From positions 1 to 64,000 of the forward strand of contig JAUXOA010000040.1 of NCBI GenBank assembly GCA_030682475.1: a DNA stretch of 64,000 nucleotides. Direction: 5' to 3'. This stretch comes from Rhodoferax sp. (GTDB lineage Bacteria > Pseudomonadota > Gammaproteobacteria > Burkholderiales > Burkholderiaceae_C). A model generated the notes under the pieces. That model did not search any database and was not told where the DNA came from. It saw nothing but the letters and a program-made list of their open reading frames with translations. Numbering within the stretch: the stretch's first letter is position 1; the number at the start of each line of letters is the position of its first letter. Both the position numbers and the translations under genes were made by a program. Positions 16,766 to 25,261 of this stretch are shown here, piece by piece.

Positions 16766-17494
16766 CTATAGCTTGATGGATTGGACGGCTTTGGCGACCG
16801 AACCTTCCAGGACTCTGGCGGTAATTCCCTTGATCACGGTTTGCGGTGGCAGCTCAAAAACACCTTCAAGGCGGCCATACTGTTTCAGCTTGAACGCCTG
16901 CGCCCCGCCCGGCAATGCCGCCGCCCACGGCCGGCCATTCTGCACACCGGTAAAATTCAACTCCAGCGATCCGCTGAACTCAGGCGGATTTTTGAGAGAC
17001 TGAAACACCAGCACCTGCCATTTTATTTCACGCCCGTTGTGGACCTCGGCCTGCAAGCCGCGTATCGCAATTCCTCCACTCCCCGCCGCTGGTATCAATT
17101 TTTCAAAAAAGCCCAAGTCATCACGCAGGCTCTGGTTATCGGTTGCCAACTGCTTGTTCTGCACTGCCAGTCTTTCCTGCGTCACCTTTTCCGAGGTCAG
17201 CAAAGTGTCGGCGGTATTGGCGATCGACTGCGCTTTGTCACGCGCCTCTTTCAGGGTCGCGACTTCTGCCCGCAAGGCCAGCAGTTCAACTCGTGATTGT
17301 TGCAGCGCCTCCTTGTTGCCGCCATCAAGACCGGCAATGTCTTTGCCAAACTCGAATGCCCACAGACCAATTGCGGCACAAAAACCAAAAACGATAGCCA
17401 GCACCGCCCAGCGAAACGGCCAGGGCAAGGCACTGCGCACGGCCATGCGCGGGGCGCTGACCGTCAGGCGGCGTAGAAACAGGCGAAGTCTCAT
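16766..17494 (-). CDS. DUF6776-type membrane-anchored coiled-coil protein
   Basis: A 242-residue protein of unknown function. A basic N-terminus is followed by one transmembrane helix (about 27-48, WAVLAIVFGFCAAIGLWAF) and a coiled coil of about 65 residues (65-128, rich in Leu, Glu, Lys and Gln). A compact C-terminal beta domain (about 135-242) follows, probably periplasmic. The type and its place next to bactofilin and erpA are conserved in Burkholderiales. The family name is from memory and was not searched. A link to the bactofilin scaffold is an inference from gene order. Confidence 0.75.
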   Translation of the reverse strand: MRLRLFLRRLTVSAPRMAVRSALPWPFRWAVLAIVFGFCAAIGLWAFEFGKDIAGLDGGNKEALQQSRVELLALRAEVATLKEARDKAQSIANTADTLLTSEKVTQERLAVQNKQLATDNQSLRDDLGFFEKLIPAAGSGGIAIRGLQAEVHNGREIKWQVLVFQSLKNPPEFSGSLELNFTGVQNGRPWAAALPGGAQAFKLKQYGRLEGVFELPPQTVIKGITARVLEGSVAKAVQSIKL

Positions 17495-17523
17495 CGGACG
17501 ATAAGTCTAGCAGCCGCAATGCA

Positions 17524-17557
17524 AACAGCCGCCGGAATCTGCATTCTGGCGGCTGTT
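17524..17557 (-). terminator. Hairpin after rpsI, probable terminator
   Basis: AACAGCCGCC (17524-17533) and GGCGGCTGTT (17548-17557) form a perfect 10-bp stem, with GAAT/ATTC able to extend it inward. On the minus strand only TTT follows. On the plus strand TTGTTTTG follows. It lies 38 bases past the rpsI stop and most likely ends the rplM-rpsI transcript. Confidence 0.6.
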
Positions 17558-17594
17558 GTTTTGCAACAATTCGTTGGCGTAATTTCTGTTGAAA

Positions 17595-17987
17595 TTAACG
17601 CTTGCTGAACTGCTTGCGGCGACGCGCACCGTGCAAGCCGACCTTTTTACGCTCGACTTCACGTGCATCGCGCGTGACGAAGCCAGCCTTGCTCAGCTCG
17701 GGCTTGAGCGTCGCATCGTAGTCAATCAGGGCGCGGGTAATGCCGTGGCGCACCGCACCAGCCTGGCCCGACTCACCGCCGCCTGCGACGTTGACCATGA
17801 TGTCAAACGTCTCGACGTGGTTGGTCAAAAACAGGGGCTGCTTGCAAATCATGATCGAGGTTTGACGACCGAAGAATTTTTCGATGTCTTTGCCGTTCAC
17901 CACGATCTGGCCGGAGCCTTTTTTCAGAAATACACGGGCGACGCTCGATTTGCGACGGCCGGTACCATTGTTCCATTCACCGATCAT
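17595..17987 (-). CDS. rpsI: 30S ribosomal protein S9
   Basis: A 130-residue S9 protein of the small subunit head. Typical N-terminal sequence is [19 protein letters not shown]. The basic tail ends in QFSKR, whose last residues reach the P-site tRNA. The start overlaps the rplM stop by four bases, matching the conserved rplM-rpsI operon. Confidence 0.98.
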   Translation of the reverse strand: MIGEWNNGTGRRKSSVARVFLKKGSGQIVVNGKDIEKFFGRQTSIMICKQPLFLTNHVETFDIMVNVAGGGESGQAGAVRHGITRALIDYDATLKPELSKAGFVTRDAREVERKKVGLHGARRRKQFSKR

Positions 17988-18442
17988 TTGGTTGACTCCC
18001 TAGATACGCCTGCAATTTCCAACACTTTGGGTTGCTGGGCAGTGTGCGGGTGCTCAGCACCACCGTACACCTTGAGCTTCTTGATCATGGCATAGCCCAG
18101 GGGACCCTTGGGCAGCATGCCCTTGACGGCTTTTTCCAAAGCGCGGCCGGGGAACTTGGCTTGCATGTCACGGAAGTTGGTGCTTGAGATGCCACCGGGG
18201 TAGCCGGAGTGGCTGTAATAGATCTTGTCAGTCGACTTGGCGCCGGTGACGCGCAACTGGGCTGCGTTGATGATGACGATAAAGTCACCGGTATCGACGT
18301 GAGGCGTGTAAATGGCCTTGTGTTTGCCGCGCAAACGGAGAGCAACTTCGCTGGCTACTCGTCCGAGGACCTTATCGGTCGCGTCAACCACAAACCACTC
18401 GTGCACCACGTCAGCGGGTTTGGCGCTGAAGGTCTTGGTCAT
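17984..18442 (-). CDS. rplM: 50S ribosomal protein L13
   Basis: A 152-residue L13, an early assembly protein of the large subunit. Conserved segments are [29 protein letters not shown] and [20 protein letters not shown]. It has about ten more residues than E. coli L13 at the N- and C-termini together. It is first in the operon. A promoter -10 and a small leader hairpin stand upstream. Confidence 0.98.
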   Translation of the reverse strand: MTKTFSAKPADVVHEWFVVDATDKVLGRVASEVALRLRGKHKAIYTPHVDTGDFIVIINAAQLRVTGAKSTDKIYYSHSGYPGGISSTNFRDMQAKFPGRALEKAVKGMLPKGPLGYAMIKKLKVYGGAEHPHTAQQPKVLEIAGVSRESTK

Positions 18443-18469
18443 GAGTTTTCTCGTTAAAAGAGGGTTTGC

Positions 18470-18486
18470 CTAACCTAAGGGGTTAG
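18470..18486 (-). promoter_or_regulatory. Small leader hairpin before rplM
   Basis: CTAACC (18470-18475) and GGTTAG (18481-18486) form a perfect 6-bp stem with a five-base loop, 28 bases before the rplM start. In E. coli L13 represses its own operon through the leader. Whether this hairpin does so here is speculation. Confidence 0.35.
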
Positions 18487-18588
18487 CTTCCTTGAGCTCT
18501 TTTCCACGGTCGGCGTTCCTCTGATGGGAATCTCTTAGGTGGGGTTCTGGCTTCGCCGCGGAGCCACAAAAGCGCTGCGAAGCCGAGC

Positions 18589-18594
18589 ATTATA
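18589..18594 (-). promoter_or_regulatory. -10 box of the rplM-rpsI promoter
   Basis: A perfect TATAAT on the minus strand, about 150 bases upstream of rplM. The -35 region is weak. The divergent rlmJ starts only 34 bases away. Confidence 0.5.
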
Positions 18595-18627
18595 CGAAAT
18601 TTGCAGCAAGCCGGTTACCATTCCCCC

Positions 18628-19566
18628 ATGTTCAGTTATCGCCACGCCTTCCATGCCGGCAACCACGCCGACGTACTCAAGCACACGGTGCTGATTGCCA
18701 TGCTGCGGCATTTGCTGCAAAAAGACACGGCGCTGACGGTGTTTGACACCCACGCCGGGGCCGGTTTGTACCGGCTTGACGGCGACTACGCCGAGACCAG
18801 TGGCGAGGCCGCGGGCGGCTTTTTGCGCCTCATTGCCTGGTTAAATGCGCCGCCTGCTCCGGTCAAAAAATCGTCTGCGGCCGCCAAATCAATAGCAGAG
18901 GGTCTGGCGCCCGTGATCCAGGACTATCTTGATCTGGTCGCCAGCTTCAATAGCAAGGGCAGCCACAAGGTTTACCCCGGCTCCCCTTTCATCATTCAGC
19001 GCCTGCTGCGCGAACGTGACAAGCTGAAAGTTTTTGAACTGCACCCGACCGACGCCAAAACACTGTCCGCCAACATCGCCCAACTGGAAGCCGGGCGCCA
19101 GGTCGCCGTGCTGCGCGAGGATGGTTTTGAAGGCCTCAAAAAATTTCTGCCACCGCCAGCGCGCCGGGCACTGGTGCTGAGTGACCCCAGTTACGAAATC
19201 AAGAACGATTACGCCCGCGTGGTGGCGATGGTCGCTGATTCGCTCACCCGGTTTGCCACCGGCAGCTACGCCGTCTGGTACCCCCTGATTCCGCGCCCCG
19301 AGGCGCATGACGTGCCGCGCAAACTCAAAACCCTGGCCACCAAAGCAGGCAAGAGCTGGTTGAACGCCACTTTGACCGTGAAATCAAGCAAGTTGACAGC
19401 CGATGACGCGGGCGAGGTGATCCGCCCCGGCCTGCCCGCCAGCGGCATGTTCATCATTAATCCGCCCCATACCTTGAAGGCGGCGCTCCAGCTCGCGCTG
19501 CCCCAATTGGCGACAATTCTCGGCCAGGACCAGCACGCCACATCCAGCGTCGAGTCCGGCGGTTGA
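18628..19566 (+). CDS. rlmJ: 23S rRNA (adenine-2030 N6)-methyltransferase RlmJ
   Basis: RlmJ methylates A2030 of 23S rRNA using S-adenosylmethionine. The chosen ATG gives the family N-terminus MFSYRHAFHAGNHADVLKH, with FDTHAGAGLY (39-48) as the SAM-binding loop. The catalytic motif reads DPSYE (186-190) instead of the usual DPPYE. At 312 residues it is about 30 longer than E. coli RlmJ, with an Ala/Lys-rich insertion near residues 74-95. The stop is only three bases before rfbB, so the rhamnose genes may be read from the same transcript. Confidence 0.93.
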   Translation: MFSYRHAFHAGNHADVLKHTVLIAMLRHLLQKDTALTVFDTHAGAGLYRLDGDYAETSGEAAGGFLRLIAWLNAPPAPVKKSSAAAKSIAEGLAPVIQDYLDLVASFNSKGSHKVYPGSPFIIQRLLRERDKLKVFELHPTDAKTLSANIAQLEAGRQVAVLREDGFEGLKKFLPPPARRALVLSDPSYEIKNDYARVVAMVADSLTRFATGSYAVWYPLIPRPEAHDVPRKLKTLATKAGKSWLNATLTVKSSKLTADDAGEVIRPGLPASGMFIINPPHTLKAALQLALPQLATILGQDQHATSSVESGG

Positions 19567-19569
19567 TAC

Positions 19570-20643
19570 ATGACCCTCCTCGTCACCGGCGGTGCCGGCT
19601 TTATTGGCAGCAACTTCGTGCTCGACTGGCTTGGCGCATCTGACGAGCCGGTCATCAACCTCGACAAACTGACCTACGCTGGCAACCTTCAAAACCTGGC
19701 CTCGCTCTCAGGCGATGCGCGCCATGTGTTTGTGCACGGCGACTTCGGTGACACGGCGCTGGTGGCTGGCTTGCTGTTGCGCTATCAGCCGCGTGCGGTG
19801 GTCAACTTTGCCGCCGAGTCGCATGTGGACCGCTCCATCCACGGGCCGGGCGAATTCATCCAGACCAATATTGTGGGCACCTTCAATCTGCTGGAGTCGG
19901 TGCGGGCGTATTGGAGCACTTTGGACACCCCCGCCAAGACTGCTTTCAGGCTGCTGCACGTGTCCACCGACGAGGTGTACGGATCGCTGGCCAAAACCGA
20001 CCCCGCCTTTACCGAAACCCACCGCTACCAGCCCAACAGCCCCTACTCGGCCTCCAAGGCGGCCAGCGACCACCTGGTGCGGGCCTACCACCACACTTAC
20101 GGCCTGCCGGTGCTCACCACCAACTGTTCCAACAACTACGGGCCGTTTCATTTTCCTGAAAAACTCATCCCGTTGATGATCGTGAACGCCCAGGCCGGCA
20201 AGCCGCTGCCGGTGTATGGCGATGGTCAGCAGATTCGCGACTGGCTCTATGTCAAAGACCATTGCAGCGCCATCCGCCGTGTGCTGGAAGCGGGCCAGCC
20301 AGGCGAGATTTACAACATTGGCGGTTGGAACGAAAAGCCCAACCTCGACATCGTGCACACCGTCTGCGCGCTGCTCGATGAGCTCAAGCCGCGCGCTGAC
20401 GGCAAGCCTTACAAAGACCAGATTACTTATGTAAGCGACCGCCCCGGCCACGACCGCCGCTACGCGATTGATGCGCGCAAGATCGAGCAGCAACTGGGCT
20501 GGAAACCGGTTGAAACTTTTGAAACCGGCATCCGCAAGACCGTGCAGTGGTACCTCGACAACCCGGCTTGGGTGGCCAATGTGCAAAGCGGCGGCTACCG
20601 CGACTGGGTGGCCAAACAGTACGGCGCAGGGGCGTCAGCATGA
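19570..20643 (+). CDS. rfbB: dTDP-glucose 4,6-dehydratase
   Basis: Second step of dTDP-L-rhamnose synthesis: converts dTDP-glucose to dTDP-4-keto-6-deoxyglucose with bound NAD. A short-chain dehydrogenase fold of 357 residues. The cofactor loop is GGAGFIG (7-13). Catalytic residues Thr133-Asp134-Glu135 lie in STDEVYG, and Tyr159/Lys163 in [17 protein letters not shown] is typical of RfbB. It begins the rfbBDAC run and overlaps rfbD by four bases. Confidence 0.97.
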   Translation: MTLLVTGGAGFIGSNFVLDWLGASDEPVINLDKLTYAGNLQNLASLSGDARHVFVHGDFGDTALVAGLLLRYQPRAVVNFAAESHVDRSIHGPGEFIQTNIVGTFNLLESVRAYWSTLDTPAKTAFRLLHVSTDEVYGSLAKTDPAFTETHRYQPNSPYSASKAASDHLVRAYHHTYGLPVLTTNCSNNYGPFHFPEKLIPLMIVNAQAGKPLPVYGDGQQIRDWLYVKDHCSAIRRVLEAGQPGEIYNIGGWNEKPNLDIVHTVCALLDELKPRADGKPYKDQITYVSDRPGHDRRYAIDARKIEQQLGWKPVETFETGIRKTVQWYLDNPAWVANVQSGGYRDWVAKQYGAGASA

Positions 20644-21548
20644 AGATTTTGTTGTTGGGTCGGGGCGGCCAAGTGGGCTGGGAGCTGCAGCGCTCCTTAA
20701 GCATTCTGGGCGAGCTGGTGGCGCTGGACTTTGACCCGACCCATAACCCAGATCACCTATGCGGCGACTTCAGCAACCTGGCAGGCCTGGCCGAGACCGT
20801 GCGCCGGGTCGCGCCCGACGTCATCGTGAACGCTGCGGCGCACACCGCCGTCGACAAAGCCGAAGCTGAGCCTGCGCTGGCCCGCACGATCAATGCGCTG
20901 GCGCCGGGCGTGCTGGCCACCGAGGCGCATAAGTTGGGCGCCTGGCTGGTGCACTACTCCACCGACTACGTGTTTGATGGTAGCGGCAGCCAGCCATGGC
21001 GCGAGACCGACGCCACCGTCCCCTTGAACGTGTATGGTCTGACCAAGCTGGAGGGTGAGCAACGGGTGGCAGCCTGCCCCAAGCACCTGATTTTTAGAAC
21101 CAGTTGGGTTTACGGCGCACGCGGCGGCAACTTTGCCAAGACCATGCTGCGCCTGGCTCAAGAGCGCGAAGCACTGACGGTGATTGACGACCAGATCGGC
21201 GCCCCCACTGCGGCCGAGCTGCTGGCCGATGTGACGGCGCATGCGTTGCTTCGCGCGAGCGCCAGGCCCGAGCTGGCCGGGCTCTACCACTGCGTGGCGG
21301 GGGGCGAGACCAGTTGGCACGGCTACGCCCGCTATGTGCTGGGCCAAGCCCAGGCGCTGGGCTGGACGCTCAAGGCCGGACCAGAACAAGTCACACCCAC
21401 GGTCACCGCCAACTACCCCACGCCGGCCCGGCGGCCCTTGAATTCGCGCCTGGACACGACGCGGTTGCAAAGCGCATTCGGCTTGACACTTCCGCACTGG
21501 CAGCACGGGGTGGCGCGTATGCTGACCGAAATCACAGGGAAACAATAA
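20640..21548 (+). CDS. rfbD: dTDP-4-dehydrorhamnose reductase
   Basis: Last step of dTDP-L-rhamnose synthesis, reducing the 4-keto sugar with NAD(P)H. It has 302 residues. The nucleotide loop is GRGGQVG (8-14). YSTDYVFDG precedes the active site, and YGLTK holds the catalytic Tyr/Lys pair. The ATG at 20640 overlaps the rfbB stop (ATGA). Gene order is B-D-A-C, a common arrangement. Confidence 0.96.
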   Translation: MKILLLGRGGQVGWELQRSLSILGELVALDFDPTHNPDHLCGDFSNLAGLAETVRRVAPDVIVNAAAHTAVDKAEAEPALARTINALAPGVLATEAHKLGAWLVHYSTDYVFDGSGSQPWRETDATVPLNVYGLTKLEGEQRVAACPKHLIFRTSWVYGARGGNFAKTMLRLAQEREALTVIDDQIGAPTAAELLADVTAHALLRASARPELAGLYHCVAGGETSWHGYARYVLGQAQALGWTLKAGPEQVTPTVTANYPTPARRPLNSRLDTTRLQSAFGLTLPHWQHGVARMLTEITGKQ

Positions 21549-21550
21549 GT

Positions 21551-22480
21551 ATGACGACAACACCCATGACAGCCACAGCGCCACAAACCGACACTGCTGC
21601 GCGGCGCAAGGGCATTATTCTGGCTGGCGGCTCGGGCACGCGCCTGTACCCGGCGACGCAGGTGGTAAGCAAACAGTTGCTGCCGATTTACGACAAACCG
21701 ATGATCTATTACCCGCTCAGCGTCCTGCTGCTGGCGGGCATTCGCGAGCTGCTGGTGATCTCGACGCCGCAGGACACACCGCGCTTTGCACAACTGCTGG
21801 GCGATGGCAGCCAGTGGGGCCTGCAGATCAGCTATGCGGTGCAGCCCTCACCCGACGGACTGGCGCAGGCGTTTTTGATTGGCGAACAGTTTCTCGATGG
21901 CGCACCGAGTGCGCTGGTGCTGGGCGACAACATTTTTTACGGCCACGACTTTGCCGGGCTGCTGCACAGCGCCAACCAACAGACGCATGGTGCCACCGTG
22001 TTCGCCTATGCGGTGCAAGACCCCGAGCGCTACGGCGTGGTCGAGTTTGACGACAAGGGGCGCGCCATCAGCCTCGAAGAAAAGCCCCCCAGCCCGAAGT
22101 CGCGCTACGCCGTGACCGGCCTGTATTTTTACGACCACCAGGTGGTGGAGTTGGCCAAAAGCGTCAAACCATCGGCCCGCGGCGAGCTGGAAATCACCGA
22201 CCTGAACCGCCTCTACCTGGCGCAGGGAACGCTGGACGTGCAGACCATGGGCCGCGGCTACGCCTGGCTGGACACGGGCACGCACGAGTCGATGCTGGAG
22301 GCCAGCCAGTTTATTTACACCATCGAGAACCGCCAGGGCCTCAAGGTAGCCGCGCCCGAAGAAATTGTGTGGCGGCACGGCTGGATTGACGATGCCCAGT
22401 TGCACAAGCTGGCGCAAGCGCTGGCCAAGTCGGGCTACGGGCAATACCTGCTGCGCCTGCTGAAAGAAAAGGTCTATTGA
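21551..22480 (+). CDS. rfbA: Glucose-1-phosphate thymidylyltransferase
   Basis: First step of the dTDP-L-rhamnose pathway: glucose-1-phosphate plus dTTP gives dTDP-glucose. It has 309 residues. The nucleotidyltransferase signature [11 protein letters not shown] begins near residue 26 and is followed by [28 protein letters not shown] carries the metal-binding Asp. An N-terminal Thr/Ala-rich extension of about 18 residues precedes the fold, so the true start may be the ATG at 21566. It overlaps rfbC by one base. Confidence 0.96.
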   Translation: MTTTPMTATAPQTDTAARRKGIILAGGSGTRLYPATQVVSKQLLPIYDKPMIYYPLSVLLLAGIRELLVISTPQDTPRFAQLLGDGSQWGLQISYAVQPSPDGLAQAFLIGEQFLDGAPSALVLGDNIFYGHDFAGLLHSANQQTHGATVFAYAVQDPERYGVVEFDDKGRAISLEEKPPSPKSRYAVTGLYFYDHQVVELAKSVKPSARGELEITDLNRLYLAQGTLDVQTMGRGYAWLDTGTHESMLEASQFIYTIENRQGLKVAAPEEIVWRHGWIDDAQLHKLAQALAKSGYGQYLLRLLKEKVY

Positions 22481-23025
22481 TGAAAGTCACCCCTTGCGCC
22501 ATTGCCGATGTGCTGCTGATCGAACCCCGCGTGTTCGGAGATGAGCGTGGTTTTTTTTATGAGAGCTTCAACCAGCGTGCCTTTCACCAGGCTAGCGGGC
22601 TGGATTTGCAGTTTGTGCAGGACAACCACTCCAAATCGGCCAGAGGCGTGCTGCGCGGCCTGCACTACCAGCTAGGCCAGCCGCAGGGCAAGCTGGTGCG
22701 CGTGGTGGCAGGCGAGGTGTTTGACGTGGCGGTGGATATTCGCCGCGACTCGCCTACTTTTGGCAAATGGGTGGGGCAACTGCTGTCGGGTGCCAACAAG
22801 CGCCAGCTCTGGGTGCCGCCGGGCCTGGCCCACGGTTTCGTGGTGCTATCGGACAGCGCCGAGTTTTTGTACAAGACCACCGACTACTACGCGCCAGAAC
22901 ACGAGCGCTGCATTGCCTGGAACGACCCGACGCTGGGCATCCAATGGCCCGAACTGAACGGCCCACCCCAACTCTCGGCCAAAGACGCGGCGGGCATGGC
23001 GTTTCTGGACGCCTGCGCAGGCTAA
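22480..23025 (+). CDS. rfbC: dTDP-4-dehydrorhamnose 3,5-epimerase
   Basis: Third step of the rhamnose pathway, epimerising C3 and C5. A 181-residue cupin with catalytic His62 in RGLHYQ, the companion Asp in FDVAVDIR, and the YYAPEHERCIAWND segment near the C-terminus. Its ATG shares an A with the rfbA stop (TGATG). galE follows 26 bases later. Confidence 0.97.
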   Translation: MKVTPCAIADVLLIEPRVFGDERGFFYESFNQRAFHQASGLDLQFVQDNHSKSARGVLRGLHYQLGQPQGKLVRVVAGEVFDVAVDIRRDSPTFGKWVGQLLSGANKRQLWVPPGLAHGFVVLSDSAEFLYKTTDYYAPEHERCIAWNDPTLGIQWPELNGPPQLSAKDAAGMAFLDACAG

Positions 23026-23051
23026 ACTTGTTTTCACCTTAGGTACACAGC

Positions 23052-24074
23052 ATGACCATGATTCTTGTGACGGGTGGCGCCGGTTATATCGGCTCCCACA
23101 CCTGCGTCGAGTTGCTTAACGCGGGGCATGATGTCACTGTATTTGACAACTTCTGCAACAGCCAGCCCGAAGCCCTGGCGCGCGTGCAGCGCATCACCGG
23201 CAAAAGGCCCGCCCTGATCCAGGGCGATGTGCGCGAGCGCGCTGCCCTGGTGGCGGCCTTGCGCGACAGCGGCGCCACCAGCGTGATTCATTTCGCGGGT
23301 CTGAAGGCGGTCGGCGAGTCGGTGCAAAACCCGTTGGCCTATTACGACAACAATGTAGTGGGCACGGTGCGGCTGCTGGAGGCGATGATTGAATGCGGCG
23401 TGAAGACCCTGGTGTTCAGTTCGTCGGCCACGGTCTATGGCGACCCGCAGCGCCTGCCGCTGACCGAAGACCATCCCCTGTCGGCCACCAACCCCTATGG
23501 CCAGACCAAGCTGGTGATCGAGTCCATGCTACGCGACCTCTACCACAGCGACGCCACCTGGCGCATTGGCATCCTGCGCTATTTCAACCCGGTGGGGGCA
23601 CACGAAAGTGGCCTGATTGGCGAAGACCCGCAGGGCATGCCCAACAACCTGCTGCCGTTTGTAGCCCAGGTGGCTGTGGGGCGGCGCGAGTTCCTGAACG
23701 TGTGGGGCAATGACTACGCCACGCCCGACGGCACCGGCGTGCGCGACTACATTCATGTGGTGGACCTGGCGCTGGGGCACCTCAAGGCGCTGGAGCGTCT
23801 GCAAAAGCAGGCCCAATGCCTGGCCGTCAACCTGGGCACGGGCGTTGGCTACAGTGTGCTGGAGATGGTGCGCGCTTTTGAGCAAGCCAGCGGCAAACCG
23901 GTTCCCTTCAGAGCGGCGCCGCGCCGCGCCGGCGATGTTGCCGCGTGCTACGCTGATCCGGCTCAGGCCTGGGCGCTGCTGGGCTGGCGCGCACAACGTG
24001 GGCTGGAAGCGATGTGTGCAGACGCCTGGCGTTGGCAAAGCGACAACCCCAACGGGTATGCGCTTTGCACTTGA
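23052..24074 (+). CDS. galE: UDP-glucose 4-epimerase
   Basis: Interconverts UDP-glucose and UDP-galactose for surface polysaccharide or galactose use. It has 340 residues. The NAD loop is GGAGYIG (8-14), with Ser124 in SSSATVYG and Tyr149/Lys153 in NPYGQTK, the same numbering as E. coli GalE. The start could also be the second ATG at 23058. A shortened GGACAGA repeat (24076-24109) follows immediately and separates it from the next gene. Confidence 0.95.
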   Translation: MTMILVTGGAGYIGSHTCVELLNAGHDVTVFDNFCNSQPEALARVQRITGKRPALIQGDVRERAALVAALRDSGATSVIHFAGLKAVGESVQNPLAYYDNNVVGTVRLLEAMIECGVKTLVFSSSATVYGDPQRLPLTEDHPLSATNPYGQTKLVIESMLRDLYHSDATWRIGILRYFNPVGAHESGLIGEDPQGMPNNLLPFVAQVAVGRREFLNVWGNDYATPDGTGVRDYIHVVDLALGHLKALERLQKQAQCLAVNLGTGVGYSVLEMVRAFEQASGKPVPFRAAPRRAGDVAACYADPAQAWALLGWRAQRGLEAMCADAWRWQSDNPNGYALCT

Positions 24075-24075
24075 T

Positions 24076-24109
24076 TAGTTGGGGACAGAGCTAAAGGGCT
24101 GTCCCACAA
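24076..24109 (+). repeat. Dispersed palindromic repeat, shortened copy B
   Basis: TTAGTTGGGGACAGAGCT, a short loop, then GGCTGTCCCACAA. It looks like the dispersed repeat at 16243, 38794 and 41340 with the loop and one arm reduced. It lies right after the galE stop. Confidence 0.65.
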
Positions 24110-24140
24110 ACTCAAAACAATTTCAAAAGTGAGGTAAGCG

Positions 24141-25244
24141 ATGGCTAAGGGAATGATTCTGGCGGCTGGGCAAGGCACCCGTGTGCGACCACTGACGCGC
24201 GACTTGCCCAAGCCGATGGTGCCGATTCTGGGCAAGCCGGTGATGGAGTATCTGATTGAGCATCTCGCGCGCCACGGCATCACCGAGATCATGGTCAACG
24301 TGGCCTACCATCATCAGAAGATAGAAGAATATTTTGGCGACGGTCACCGCTGGGGCGTGCAAATTGGCTACTCCTACGAGGGTGTGCGCGACCATGGCGA
24401 CATCCTGCCCCGTCCCATGGGCTCCGCAGGCGGCATGCGACGCATTCAAGACTTCAGCGGCTTCTTTGACGAAACCACGCTGGTGCTGTGCGGCGATGCC
24501 CTGATTGACCTGGACATCACAGCGGCGCTGGCTGAACACAAGGCCAAGGGCGCCATCGCCAGTGTGGTCGCGCTGGATGTGCCGCTGGCCGATGTGCAGA
24601 ACTACGGCATTGTTGTGGCGGCGCCTGACGGGCACATTCAGTCCTTCCAGGAAAAACCCAAGCCCGCAGACGCCAAATCCACTTTGGCCAGCACCGGTAT
24701 CTATATCTTCGAGCCGGCGGTGCTGGGATTGGTACCCTCAGGCAAGGTCTATGACATTGGCTCGCAGTTGTTCCCCGACCTGGTCGAGCATGGTTTACCG
24801 TTTTTTGTCCAGAACCGCCCATTCAACTGGATCGACATCGGGCGCGTCAGCGACTACTGGTCTGTTTTGCAGCGCGTGCTGCGGGGTGAAGTGGCCGAGA
24901 TGAACATGCCCGGGCGGCAGATCAAGCCCGGTATCTGGGTCGGGCTCAACACCTCCATTCCATGGGACAGGGTCAAGATTGAAGGGCCGGTGTACATTGG
25001 CTCCAGCGTGCGCATCGAGCCCGGCGTCACCCTCACGGGGCCGGCCTGGATCGGTCATGGCAGCCACATTCGCACGGGGGCAAGGGTGGTACGCAGCATT
25101 TTGTTTGAGTACACCCGTATTGCCGCCGATATGCGGTTCAGCGAGATGATTGTCTCGCCCGATTACTGCGTCGACCGCCACGGCGATACCTTGTATCACG
25201 GTGACGACACCTCCCAACTGCGCTGGGGCGATGCCCGTGCCTGA
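24141..25244 (+). CDS. Sugar-1-phosphate nucleotidyltransferase (GMP-type, left-handed beta-helix C-terminus)
   Basis: A 367-residue NDP-sugar pyrophosphorylase. The signature AAGQGTRVRPLTRDLPKPMVP is present, with LCGDALIDLDI as the metal-binding segment. The C-terminal third (about 265-345) has hexapeptide-like repeats (VKIEGPVYIGSSVRIEPGV, WIGHGSHIRTGARV). It resembles mannose-1-phosphate guanylyltransferase or glucose-1-phosphate pyrophosphorylases. The nucleotide and sugar cannot be assigned from sequence. GAGG stands about ten bases before the ATG. manC follows after 17 bases. Confidence 0.88.
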   Translation: MAKGMILAAGQGTRVRPLTRDLPKPMVPILGKPVMEYLIEHLARHGITEIMVNVAYHHQKIEEYFGDGHRWGVQIGYSYEGVRDHGDILPRPMGSAGGMRRIQDFSGFFDETTLVLCGDALIDLDITAALAEHKAKGAIASVVALDVPLADVQNYGIVVAAPDGHIQSFQEKPKPADAKSTLASTGIYIFEPAVLGLVPSGKVYDIGSQLFPDLVEHGLPFFVQNRPFNWIDIGRVSDYWSVLQRVLRGEVAEMNMPGRQIKPGIWVGLNTSIPWDRVKIEGPVYIGSSVRIEPGVTLTGPAWIGHGSHIRTGARVVRSILFEYTRIAADMRFSEMIVSPDYCVDRHGDTLYHGDDTSQLRWGDARA

Positions 25245-25261
25245 ATGAAACTACACCCCCC

